64,000 nucleotides of DNA from Endothia cerciana (Eukaryota; Ascomycota; Sordariomycetes; Diaporthales; Cryphonectriaceae), in contig JALRMH010000079.1 of NCBI GenBank assembly GCA_026119935.1, positions 32,538-96,537 on the forward strand, in the 5' to 3' direction. The position numbers were made by a program, and so were the translations under genes. Each line of letters begins with the position of its first letter. Position 1 is the first letter of the stretch. The notes under the pieces are model-generated. The model was not told the origin of the DNA, did no database searches, and worked only from the letters and a program-made list of their open reading frames with translations. Positions 21,421 to 32,705 of the stretch are shown here, piece by piece.

Positions 21421-22568
21421 CGAAGTTCACGGGAACACATCTTCACGCATCCGTACTTGAGGACGTGCATGATAGTGAGTGGGAAACCATGTCAATGCAT
21501 GGCGCAGATGAGCCCTAAGACCAATGAGAACAAGTGATCCCTCCAAGAGTAGCTCTACAATTTCAGCAACACTGGGAATATGCATGGACGTCCCTAATTT
21601 CAGTCATGCCTCACCGGGCCGAGTTGACCGGTTGCTTGACGCCTTCTCGCGCACAGAAGGTCGCAGAGTGGAACCTCTGTACATCATCTGTCCGCATACC
21701 AGCGGCGATAGAGAGAGAGGGAGGGGGGGGGGGGGGAACAAGAAGCTGTAGAAGAGCTGGTAAAAGTAGTACACCGCTGGAAGCGAACGATTTTGACGAC
21801 CTTTCGGTCACCTCCTCGAGGACGGTGCCTCCGACGAAAGCAGGCGTGTTGATGGTCAGAGTATCATGAGGAGGGCCCGGGCATATCTTGGCCTTCTAAG
21901 AAGAATGCGTGTTTTGACTCGTGGGAAAATGGAGACCGAGGGTGAGGGGATCATGCCACTATTGATGATGCTGGTCACCGTAGAAGATGAATGTACTCCG
22001 TAGTGGAAGCAAGCTAGAGCTTCCGCGGCAGAATACTGCTCCGGCTGCCGAGGTCACTTCACTATTTGGGAAAGGTGCCCATGGAAATATTCCCTAGCAA
22101 TTGACAGAGTAACCGTCGGCTATAATCTCCATCACCGAATCCCTCCACCTCAACATCCTGTCCCTCAGCCCCAAACCGCAGTCCTATGGTATCATTGGGA
22201 CATCTCTACCTGGCGGAGGCGTGTTCTGCCGAGGTTTATCCTGTCTTGAATCCACAGTGAGCTGCCATGTCTCGAGTAATTGCCTTCTTCGGGCCGCTTC
22301 GCCGTGCCAATTGTCAGTCAGGTAGATCTTCACGATGGCCTGCGGGGGCACTTATCATTTGGTCCTGCTGTGCTGTCTCACCTGTTTATTTGTCCTCTCA
22401 CCCCTCATACACGGATGAAGAGGTCATCATCCGGACTCGGTAATAAGCTCTCCTTCGCCAAAGAAGCCTCATAGTTGAGATTCAGTACACGCCTTATTTC
22501 GTTCCTTGCCCTGACCGTGACAAGCGCGCTGCTGCTGCTGCTGCCATCTGCTAGTCCCCTAGCCGACT
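21421..22568. other. Intergenic region upstream of GH31 gene
   Basis: No supportable gene. This stretch separates the lost 5' end of the GH3 pseudogene from the GH31 start and probably carries the GH31 promoter. It contains a G run at 21723-21736 and a GCT-repeat (CTGCTGCTGCTGCTG) at about 22530-22545 just before the GH31 start. Remnants of the first GH3 exon may extend into it, but I could not recognise them. Confidence 0.5.
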
Positions 22569-24967
22569 ATGAAGTTCCGCGATGGAATGTGGCTGACAGC
22601 CGAGGGGGTGAGGGTTGAGTATGCTGAGGAGGTGTACAACATCAAGAAAACGGACCGAGGATTGCGTCTGCTATGCCCTACCAAGAAAATCAAGTCTCGA
22701 GGAGACACTCTGAACTTAAGTACTCTGACCATGGTAAGGCCTCAGACAGGCCAAGCGCCCTCGGACCGATCCCAGAGCTTCGGCTGACATGCATTCAGGA
22801 CGTCGAGGCACAAAGTGATGGCATCTTATCAATCGAGACTACCCACTGGGATGGTGAAATCAATAGAGGCCCACACTTCGATCTCTATCCGGCTGGTAAG
22901 CCTGAGGTCGAGAGCACGGTCTCAGAGGGCAGCAAGGGGACAACGCTGACGTCTGGATCGATCACTGCCACCATCCAACCTGGCACTTTTGACATCCGTT
23001 TCGATGCCGCAGATGGGTCCAAGCACCTCACCTCACTCCTGAGCAGGAGTGTCGGCTTGGCTTACAGTCCGGCACCTAGCAATCCGCTGCAGACCGGTGA
23101 TCTACGGGACTTCAAACACTACATTTTCACACAAACATCCCTGGCAGTGGGTGAATCTGTTCACGGTCTCGGAGAAAGATTCGGTGCCTTCAACAAGCTC
23201 GGGCAGTCTGTGACGCTGTGGAACGCTGATGGTGGAACCTCCAGCGACCAGGCTTACAAGAACATCTCCTTCTGGTTAAGCAACCGTGGCTACGGTGTAT
23301 TCATAGACCACTCAGGCAAAGTCGAACTCGAGGTTGGGAGTGAGCGGTGTTGCCGCGTTCAGACCAGCATTCGCGGACAACGACTAAAGTGGTACATCAT
23401 CTACGGAAAAACTCCCAAAGAGGTCCTGTACCGCTACTCAACTCTCACTGGGAAGCCCGGCAAAGTCCCCAGCTGGAGTTTCGGCCTGTGGCTAAGCACC
23501 AGCTTTACCACAAACTACGACGAAGCCACTGTGAACTCCTTTCTCGAAGGCATGAAGGAGCGGGACATCACCGTGGATGTCTTCCACTATGACTGCTTCT
23601 GGATGCCCGCCTTTAAATGGACGGACTTCGTCTTCGACTCCCAGCGGTTCCCTGATCCCAAGGCCCAGATTGGTCGGCTCAAGACCTCTGGCCTCGTCAA
23701 GAAGGTCTGCGTCTGGATCAACCCCTATATCGCCCAGCAGGGCGAGGCCTTCAAGGAAGCCGCCGAGAAGGGTTACCTTCTGAAGCGCAAAAACGGCGAC
23801 ATCTGGCAGTGGGATATGTGGCAAGCCGGCATGGGCCTGGTCGACTTCACGAACCCGGCCGCGGTAGAGTGGTACGAGAAGTGTCTGAACACGCTCTTCG
23901 ACCAGGGCGTGGACGCTATCAAGACTGACTTTGGTGAGCGGGTTCCCACTCGCGATGTGGCGTGGTATGACTCCTCTGTCGACCCGGAGAAGATGCACAA
24001 CTTTTACGCCTTCTTGTACAACAAGGTTGTCTACGAGGCTCTTCAGAAACGCTACGGACCTGACCAGGCTGTGCTATTCGCGCGTACGGCATGCGCCGGC
24101 ACTCAGCGATTCCCGCTGCAGTGGGGTGGGGATTGTGAGTCTACACCTGAGGCGATGGCGGAGTCGTTGCGCGGCGGACTGGGGCTGGGGCTGGGCGGGT
24201 TCGCCTTCTGGAGTGTTGATATTGGTGGGTTCGAGGGCTACCCTCCCGCGTGGATCTACAAACGCTGGGTGGCGTTTGGCTTGTTGTGCAGCCACAGCCG
24301 ACTGCACGGAAGCAACAGCTACCGCGTACCCTGGACGATCGACGATGATGATCGGACCGAGGAAGGCTGTACGCGCACATTGGCGAAGTGGACTGCGCTG
24401 AAGAATAGGCTTATGCCGTACTTGTATGCGCAGGCTACGAAGGCAGTTGAAGGGGGGATGCCTCTGTCGCTGAGGGCGATGTGCCTGGAGTTCCCTGACG
24501 ATCCGACATCTTGGTTCCTAGACAGACAGTTCATGGTAGGGGAGAATCTGCTTGCTGTGCCCATCTTCGATGAGGGGGGTGAGGTCGAATTCTACCTGCC
24601 CAAGGGCAAATGGACATCCTTCTTCACGAATGAGGTCCGGTCCGGTCCGGGCTGGTCCAGGGAGAAGCATGGTTTTGGCACGCTGCCATTATACGTGCGG
24701 GAGAACTCTGTACTGCCGCTTGGCAAGGAGGGCGTGAAGGGCGCCGTTTATGACTATGCGGAAGACCTCGAGGTTTGCCTCTACCATGTGACCGAGGGTG
24801 CGAAAGCGACACTTGTAGACAGTGAGGGCAAGGAGCTGGGCGTGCTTGAGGCTGGGGCTGATGGAAAATTGAAGAGCGAGAAGATCCTGAAAGGGAAGAG
24901 CACAGTGAGCCAGGACGGCAGGAGAGTTGATAGATCTGCGAGCAAGTGCATCAAGCTACTGCCATAG
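22569..24967 (+). CDS. GH31 alpha-glycosidase, probably alpha-xylosidase
   Basis: Glycoside hydrolase family 31, retaining alpha-glycosidase; the sequence pattern suits intracellular alpha-xylosidase, which trims isoprimeverose units from xyloglucan fragments. Two exons, 22569-22733 and 22799-24967, joined across a 65-bp phase-0 intron with a CTGAC branch, give 777 residues with no signal peptide. The start MKFRDGMWL is typical of this subgroup, as is VEYAEEVYNI just after it. The (beta/alpha)8 barrel carries the nucleophile in IKTDFGER (D432, codon 23927-23929) and the FWSVDIGGFEG loop; the proximal and distal beta-sandwich domains complete the C-terminus. It lies next to a decayed GH3 glycosidase, and both could have served hemicellulose breakdown. 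The alpha-xylosidase rather than alpha-glucosidase assignment is inferred from overall similarity. Confidence 0.88.
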
Positions 24968-25293
24968 ATTAGTACAAGGAAGTCATTCAACTCTTACTGA
25001 TCAGTCATATGCCACACAGTACAGCAATATAGTCTCACTCAGACCCAGTATAGGTAAGCCTCAAGTCGAGCCATGGGACTCTTAGATTGGAATCTACCGA
25101 TGCTCTAAGTATATGTGATTGCTAGAGGAGGATATGCAAACCTTCCAAACCTAAGTCTACTCTATCTCAGCATGTCATGCAATTTGTTTGTCTTCCAAGC
25201 CGCTTTCATTTCCAGTCTTGTCAGGCAAAACGCCCCCTCGTCCATAATGCAGATATAGCACAACATCCTATCAGTCCAACCCCGTAATCGGGT
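24968..25293. other. Short convergent intergenic region
   Basis: This 326-bp stretch lies between the stop codons of the GH31 gene and dac1. I see only AT-richer sequence that suits two 3' untranslated regions, and no gene. Confidence 0.6.
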
Positions 25294-26724
25294 TCAAATT
25301 GCATATTCCCCCTCGGGCGACGAGGGGATGGACGAGCTGTCGACGGGGGAATCGACGGGCGAGAAGGGCTCGCCCTTCCGGTAAACCCTGCGCCCGAACT
25401 TCCAAACCTCATCGATGGCAAGGCGGCTGGCCCCGACCTCGTCTCTCTCTTCGCGGAACATGACGAGGTCGGCATCAGCGCCTGCGTCCAGACACCCCTT
25501 GATGCCCTTCAGCCCCAGCATATCTGCTGGTGTCGACGTTACGGCTCTCAGGACGTTGGGTATGCTGGTACCAGACCACCTGAGGAAGTTGTTCACACAC
25601 TCAATCAAAGTTATAGAGCTGATGTTGGCTTTTAGTTTTGGGTACTCTTCTGGGGTAGACGGGATCATCACTCACCTTCCCGCTATGCTGTCCGTGCCCT
25701 CAAGCGTCAGCACGAAGCCCTTCTTGATGATGTGATGCTCGCCGTCGCCATTGGTCCACTTGTATCGCCCATCCGGCAGTCCCACCATGTGCATTGCGTC
25801 GGTGACAAGGATGAAGCCATCGGGATGCGAGCTGTACGCAATCTTGATGGTGTTTGGGTGCAAGTGAATACCGTCAGAGATGATGCCGAAGTATGGCCGC
25901 GGCGAGCTCTCGGCAATGCCCAGTACGCCGAAGATACCCGGATTCCTGTGGTGGAGCGGCCGCATGGCGTTGAACAGATGCGTGATCATGGTCGCGCCGG
26001 CGCCGACCGCCGCAGACGCCTCCTCATAAGTGGCTTCGGAGTGACCGATCGAGTAGATGATGCCGCGGGAGCGCAGCTCGGGTACCAGCTGCGTCATGTT
26101 TCCCATCTCCGGTGCGGCCGTGATCATTCTCACGGGCAGCGGGCCCCGCGCCACTGTTGGATTGATGTTTTCGGCGCCGTACATGTCCTCAAGGTCCTCG
26201 ACATTGTGCGCCTCCCGCAGTACGTTGACGTTGTGACAGCCATGTTTGCCTGGGGCAATGAAGGGTCCCTCGCAGTGCGCCCCGAGTGACTCGGCGCCGT
26301 CCTCCGCTATCCTGTGGAACCCGGACGGGCCGAGATAAGGCAGTACTGCTCGGTACAGGTCGCTTGTCTGGCTCGTGACGGTAGGGACGTAAGAAGTCAC
26401 ACCGGTCTGGACGAGCCGCCGGTTCAAGTCTTGGACCGCCTTGCCATACAGTGACATGTTTGGGACGACGGTCGAGAAATTGAGACCGAAGGCGCCGTTC
26501 AGCTGGACGTCGATGAGACCGGGCGAGACGATACGGCCGTGGAGGTTGATGGTCTGGTCGGGCAAAACGAAGTCATCGTAGAAAGCAGCCTGAGTGTCCA
26601 GGATCTTGCCCGTCACCGAACTGACCCAGAGATCCTCCTCCACTAGGGAACTTCCCTTGACGATACGGCAGTTCGTGAATTTGGTGACGCCATATATGGG
26701 CCTCTCGGTGATGATGGCTGGCAT
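25294..26724 (-). CDS. dac1: N-acetylglucosamine-6-phosphate deacetylase
   Basis: Converts GlcNAc-6-phosphate to glucosamine-6-phosphate plus acetate, the second intracellular step of GlcNAc use (NagA/Dac1; amidohydrolase fold). Two exons, 26724-25676 and 25618-25294, join across a 57-bp intron within the Gly-Ser codons of DSIAGSSITLIE and give 457 residues. Metal and catalytic residues of the family are visible: E152 in GAHCEGPFI, H228 in IGHSEATYEE, H249 in THLFNAMRPLHHR and the catalytic Asp309 in VTDAMHMVGLPDG. No signal peptide, so cytosolic. It starts a five-gene GlcNAc cluster and is divergent from the GH3-GNAT gene, sharing a 1.6-kb upstream region. The C-terminus ends in a Ser/Pro-rich tail (about residues 435-457) longer than that of bacterial NagA. 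Confidence 0.93.
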
Positions 26725-28347
26725 TGTCGGGGTTAAGGGGGGGGGGATGTCAAGTTATGGGTGGGTGATGGGTTATGGAGATATGTGGTGTGTTTCCGTC
26801 GTCAGGAGGACCACTCGTCTCCCTTCTCAAACAATAAAGAGGCTCCATGAAGAAGGGGACAGGCGCCCTGTAGGGCAAGAGTGAAAGCCTATACTTAAGC
26901 AGACTCACCAAGGCTTTCCAAGGCGGTACGCGATGGATGTACCGCCGATAGCCTCCGAGATAAAATCCTGAAGCAAGCATCACGTTGCCGGCATAGGCCC
27001 GTCTCGGCCTGGAGGAGGGCCCCTTGAGAGGGCAATACTCACGCCCGCCCGAAAGCTACGGTAGCCAGCCTAGGTCCCATCTTAGTCATCGAGGTGTGCT
27101 CATGCATGGTGATGAAAAGGAAACGGTCCATGATGGGCTAGGCCAGACAGCGGCGAGACACCAATCCCCACGGCACAGTGCCGGCACAGTAGACCAGTGG
27201 TGGTAATGGCCGGAACCACTGGCTCTCACTGGTATGTGGCAGCGAGGTGTCATGACAAGCTACTTGAGCCGCCATTCGTCATGGGCCCTTCTGACAGCTG
27301 ACGCACGTCATCCCCTTGGGGGGGGCACGGGAAGGCTTGAAATCTTTTGGCGCCACCTGATTAGGGTGGAGGACGAGCTGTCCTTGCAATCCCGAGGCCC
27401 GGTTGACTCCCAGCCAGGACATCCACCACCCGCATGCTCCTCTCTGTGATGCGATTACGGTGCATATGTTGCCGCATCGAGGGTGGTTGCATCCATGTGA
27501 GGTACCAGTGCTGTGCTGTGATGGTGATACCTACTATGGGGGCCTGGTCTCAGGTCAGAAGTCCCATCATGTAATTCATCAGGCCCCCGCTGTTTCCGAA
27601 GGAAGGAGGGTCGAGGCGACGTTGAAGCGGCTCCGGAGCTACGTGTGGTTTCGCACGATCTGTATCGATCGAGTCGCGAACGGTGAATGAAGATCGGTGG
27701 TGGTGGTGGTGGGGGGGGGGGGGCGTCCCATATCAAAGATGTAACGTTTGATGGCTTTGGATGATTATCATGTACGGAGGTATCTGGGTACGTACCTATC
27801 ATGCCTGGTGTTCCCCCGATCGAGCTTAGTGTCATCTCCTGTGGGTGGAACACGGCGGACCAATCATGCCGTCCGTAACCCCAACCCTCCTGACTACCTT
27901 TCAAGTGAGACCAGACGGCCGTACTTTCGGGGGAGAGGTGCTGCTGAGTGCTGCAGCCTCCCGCCCCCCTCCAGCGACCCACCGAGACACGCACACCAGC
28001 TTCAGACGTGCCGTCGCCCGTTAGACACCGGCCAGGGATCTCTAGTTCGCTCTCTTCTGCCTGTTCCAGCAGTGTGGATTGGAAGCGTGACGCTCTGGGA
28101 CTAGCCTGCCCAGCTCCAGCCTGCCCAGCTCCAGCCTGCCCAGCTCCAGCCTGCCCAGCTCCAGCCTGCGCAAGCAGCCGCACCCGCATTCCCCCTCGAG
28201 CACTATCGACTGTCGCGTATCGGGCTCAACGGCCGAGCTGTGCCGTCTGCAATTGTCTGTCGCGTGGTATCTGCATACGACCACATATACCAGGCTTGAC
28301 CTAGGATTCTCACGGCACAGGAATGTTAAGCGGGCGTCTCAGCTAAT
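26725..28347. promoter_or_regulatory. Shared divergent upstream region of dac1 and the GH3-GNAT gene
   Basis: The two start codons face away from each other across 1.6 kb, so both promoters lie here. No gene is supported. Visible structures are a G run at 26737-26746 just before dac1, a GGT repeat running into 13 G at 27711-27723, and a 15-bp tandem repeat at 28103-28169. A shared binding site for the Ndt80-like regulator of the cluster would be expected in this region, but I did not identify one with confidence. Confidence 0.5.
28103..28169. repeat. 15-bp tandem repeat upstream of the GH3-GNAT gene
   Basis: The unit AGCCTGCCCAGCTCC is repeated about four and a half times without interruption, ending about 180 bp before the start codon. 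It is within the probable promoter or 5' leader of the GH3-GNAT gene. The copies are nearly identical, which indicates recent expansion. Confidence 0.9.
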
Positions 28348-31300
28348 ATGGCGAAGCCAGAGGCCGACCTGGACCCACTATGGCTGGACCTTGATTGGTA
28401 AGTGACCTGCAATCGTCGACCCCCCCCCCCCTCATCTCTGCGGCGCATACGACGCTTCGTCCTCAGTTGTTGACTGTCTCCTTCCGCGGAATACTTCATG
28501 GCATGTTGTTGCGCTAACCGTCACTCGGTTGTAGGGCTATTGGGCAGATGCTGCTGATGGGCTGGGACGGCACTGAAGTCAGGAGTCTTTCCCTCCACGA
28601 TACCTTCGCAAAGAGATTACTGAACACCCGCTTCAGGTCACTCCGCAGATCCGTACCCTTATTGAGGAATATCATCTTGGTTCCATCATCCTCACTGCCA
28701 AGAACCTGAAGTGTAATTCCGAGTCCACACAGCTCCTGGTGCCTCCCCACAAGACACTGACCATCTCACTCTCTAAGCCGCTCACGAGACAGCAAAGCTT
28801 GTTCAGGACCTGCAGACAATTGCTCACAACGCAGGACACCCGTGTCCCTTACTCATTGCCGTGGATCAGGAGAATGGCGGTGTCAATAGTATCTTCGACG
28901 AGGACTACATATGTCAGTTCCCGAGTGCCATGGGGCTGGCGGCCACAGGCAGCCTTGATATGGCATACAACGTAGCGAAGGCTACCGCCAGGGAGATCTC
29001 AGCCGTCGGTGTCAATCTCATCCTCGGTCCCGTCCTCGACGTCCTCACAAACGCCCGGTTCCAGCCAATCGGTGTCAGGAGCAGCGGTGACGACCCTCAA
29101 GAGGTTTCGCAATACAGCATTGCTGCCATCAAGGGCTATAAGGATGCAGGCCTCTCGACCTGTGGCAAGCACTTCCCAACTTACGGAAATCTGGATTTCA
29201 GAGGCTCGAGTCTTGACATTCCCATCATCACACAGACCCTAGAAGAACTCAGCCTCAGCGCTTTGGTACCATACAGGAATGCCATCGCAACCGGCAAGCT
29301 GGATGCCGTGTTTGTCGGCGGCTGCGGCATCGCCTCCGCCAACATGAATGTATCTCATGCCTGTCTTTCTGACCAGGTTGTCGATGACTTGTTGAGACAC
29401 GAGTTGGGTTTCAAGGGCGTGGCCATCTCCGAGTGTCTCGAGATGGAGGCATTGTACCAGGAAATTGGTGTCAAAGGAGGCACCGTCATGGCCGTTGAGG
29501 CAGGTTGTGATCTGATTCTTCTGTGCAAGGACTATAACGTGAGTGTTCTTCTCGGTTTCGAGATGGGATATGTTCGTGGAAGATTCGATGGTGTCAGAAG
29601 TGGCTGTGAGGACCCGTGTCCTACACACCCTTCAACTTCATGATCCTTGTGCCCCTCGACTATACTGCCTTCCTGCTCTCCTGACCGCTTGGCTTAGAGG
29701 CAAGCATCGGATCCTTTGTCCCTGCATGAAATAGAGAAGAGCAAGAGGAAAAGAGAACCGAACAGGAAGAGTCAGCTGACTGTTCTCAAGATTCAACTCG
29801 AAGGTATCGCTGGGCTAAAGTTGGGAATCGAGAATGGTATCATCGGACGGGAAAGGATCATGACTTCGCTCAGACGAATTCTTCGGATGAAGTCGAAGTG
29901 CACTTCATGGGCCGAAGCCCTCAACCCACCTGGACTATCTCTGCTCTCACAGATCCACGCGTCACACCTTTCACTATCCAGAAAGGCCTACGAGAGCTCC
30001 ATTACAGTAATGCGGGACAAAGACCGGCTGCTCCCGCTCTCTCAGTCTATGGAACAGGATGAAGAGCTCCTACTACTGACCCCATTGGTCAAACCGTTAC
30101 CAGCATCAACTGCAACCAGGGCCATCGAGGCGAAGACCTCCAAAAGCTCCACCTCCACCGAACATGATAAATGGCTTCACCGAGACAGGGGCGCCATCAT
30201 GAGCGGCGAAGGCGTGTTCAGAGAGTTTGGCAGATCGCTGGCGCGTGCCAGAAACGGAAAGCTTCTGCACACTTCTTACACCGCGAATGGAGTAAGACCC
30301 GTTCACGAAAACCTGATTAACAGGGCTTCAGGCATCATCATTGTCACAGCAGATGCCAATCGCAACCTTTACCAGTCGGGCTTCACAAAGCACGTGGCTA
30401 TGATGTGCTCAATGCTTCGTGCCAGTGGCCAGAAGAAATCACTCGTCGTTGTTGCTGTCAGCTCACCCTATGATTTTGCCATGGATAAGACGATTGGGAC
30501 ATACATCTGTACTTTCGACTTCACAGAAACTGCGATGCAGGTTGGTACCTCTCAATCGGAGATCACTCTCAAAACGCTTCCATATTTTCAAGGTTTGAGA
30601 GAAAGTGAGCTGACTGGCTCGGAACAGGCACTGATCCGGGCACTGTTTGGGGAGTTCACACCGAAAGGCACGCTGCCCGGCACATTGAGAAAGAGCAAGA
30701 AGGTCGTGAAATCAAGACAGCAATGGCTCGTCGAGAACTACGAGAGCCAAAGGGACAAGAACAGTCTCAACGATCTCCTCCGGGCTATTGCGAAAGCAAG
30801 CGCGCCGAATCTCGACTTCTTGAAGTCGACCTCTGCCGCGTCGTTCGAGGTGTCCAGTGCGAACGTTGAGGAGTCACATTTCGTCGTCAGGAATAGCAGC
30901 ACGAAAGCGCTGTACGGGTTCTGTGCGACTTATTACATCAACGACACTGGCATCATTGGAGCCCTTCTAGTCGAACCAAGCAAAAGAAATGTCTCGATCG
31001 GTCGTTCACTCCACCGTCGGGCATTGAGGCATCTTACCCAACATCCCGGCGTTCAAAAGCTACAACTTGGCACATCATACCCGTGTGTCTTTCTTGGTAT
31101 ACCAGTCGATGAGAGTGGAGCTGTGAAGTCATGGTTCACCAATAGTGGCTGGGATACGCAGTTCCCCAGGACGTTAACGAGTATGGTCATCACGGATGCA
31201 AGTAGTTGGACCGCACCTGATGGTCTGACGCAAAGCATAACGCGCGCAGGAATCAACTTCGACCTCATTCACGGGTTAGACAACGCGGAGAGCGTTCTGG

Positions 31301-31785
31301 CTCATGTCAGCTCGCTTGCGCACGCCGAGGTTTCGGAGCTGTACAGGTTCGCCCTTCAAGAAGTCAAGACTTGTGGAGTTGTTAGGGCCAAGAACGGTGC
31401 GGGAAAAATCCTCGGAACCGTCATCATCTCCTCCCCTGGGAGTTCTTTCCGGCTGAAGGTGCCCTGTTTACGGGGCAACACGCAAAGCGAGCTTGTCGGC
31501 GGGATCATTGCGCCTCTTGTTGAAGCGAGTGCCCAAGCTACGTTGGTCCTTCAGGGACTGGCTTACATGGGCGTGAGACAGAATAAAGCCCACAAGGCGG
31601 CTCGGAGCGTGCTGAGCTGGGTCACGGATGATCTGCATGAGGCACTGCTGGCCATGGGGTTCCAGGTCCTGCAGTCGTTCGAGGAGATCACAAATTCTCC
31701 GGAAAATGTAAGTGCCAACAAGATCGTGCGGCGTCGTATAGAGGGATTGTAAGCTGACGCGCGTTAGTGGTCCGACCTATCTTGA
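28348..31785 (+). CDS. nag3: GH3 N-acetylglucosaminidase-like enzyme fused to GNAT acetyltransferase
   Basis: Fungal NagZ-type GH3 domain joined to GNAT acetyltransferase sequence, the type found in the Trichoderma GlcNAc cluster. Six exons (28348-28397, 28535-28577, 28637-28712, 28778-29538, 29791-31707, 31768-31785) join in frame to 954 residues; if the last intron is not removed the protein ends at 31752 instead. Residues 1-300 hold the GH3 barrel, with LLMGWDGTEV, AVDQENGG and KHFPTYGNLDF (K187-H188). The motif of the nucleophile reads ISECLEM, with E275 where bacterial NagZ has Asp. The middle carries LITVTADANR-like repeats of the linker domain, and residues from about 660 on hold GNAT sequence, with the acetyl-CoA loop IGRSLHRRALRHL near 714 and a second partial GNAT unit after 820. 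No signal peptide. Intron 1 contains a run of 12 C. Confidence 0.87.
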
Positions 31786-32705
31786 TTTTTAATATTATAC
31801 AGACAGGGGACGATATCGAAAGCTCATGACTCCCTACTTGTCCCGCTGCATTGCGGTAGCGCGTGTCTACAGCGCTTGGAATCGCGTTCACTCGTAATGA
31901 ACCCCGTCTCTGAGGTCGTCTCTGACTAGCAGCTTGGCCCACGGAGGGGTTCCTGAAAGCGGCTATTATGGTATATCCCTGTTCTATGGCAGATCTTTGC
32001 ACAGACGAACGCCTCAGTGGACCGACACAGCGGGCATTTAGATAAGCGCCGTGACTGGCAATCTGGGGATCCTCTTTCGCGAAAGAGGGGCGGTATCGAA
32101 GGGCAGGAATCGAGCATTTCGGCACCCATTCAAGCTCATCTTCAGGAGCTCGAACTCGGATAACGACCTAGACATGTTCCCTTCTCAAGAGAAAATTGTT
32201 GTTCCGCGAAACTACCTTGAATGATGAGATGCAGCCAGCCAGCCTATGGGGACTGCGCAGACCCATACCACTTGCGGCGTTCCCTCTATCCGTATCTAAC
32301 TACAGTAGGTCATACTATGGTACATGCTGGGGTTCCTTCGGCCAATTGGTCTCCTGCATCTGTGATGGGTCCAGGGCCCCCCCACCTCCGCTGAAAAGGG
32401 AGATAGGGACCTTAAATGAGTGGTTCAAGCCAAGCCTCCAGGAGCCCCGGCGCCCGGGTCCTTGGGCGACGTGCAGACGCGCCTGCTTTCTGCGTTTGTC
32501 GGACGGGTCCAGTCAAGAGCCTGCTGACTATGCCAGGTCGAGGTCTAGTTCTCACCTGCATCCCATCGATCACGAACTGCGCTGTGCGGCCGTGACCCTC
32601 CGCTACAACACGCTCCGGCAGATTGGCTTCCGGGCACCCTCTGCCGCATGCACCCACCTCACCTCTGGCGCAGCCCGAGTCGCATGGCGACAAGCCGAGA
32701 ATGCC
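31786..32705. promoter_or_regulatory. Upstream region of the Ndt80-like regulator gene
   Basis: No gene is supported between the GH3-GNAT stop and the regulator's start. The frame of the regulator stays open upstream to about 32196, so a longer N-terminus cannot be excluded; the chosen ATG at 32706 is in a GCCATGG context. The stretch probably carries the promoter and leader of the regulator. Confidence 0.45.
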
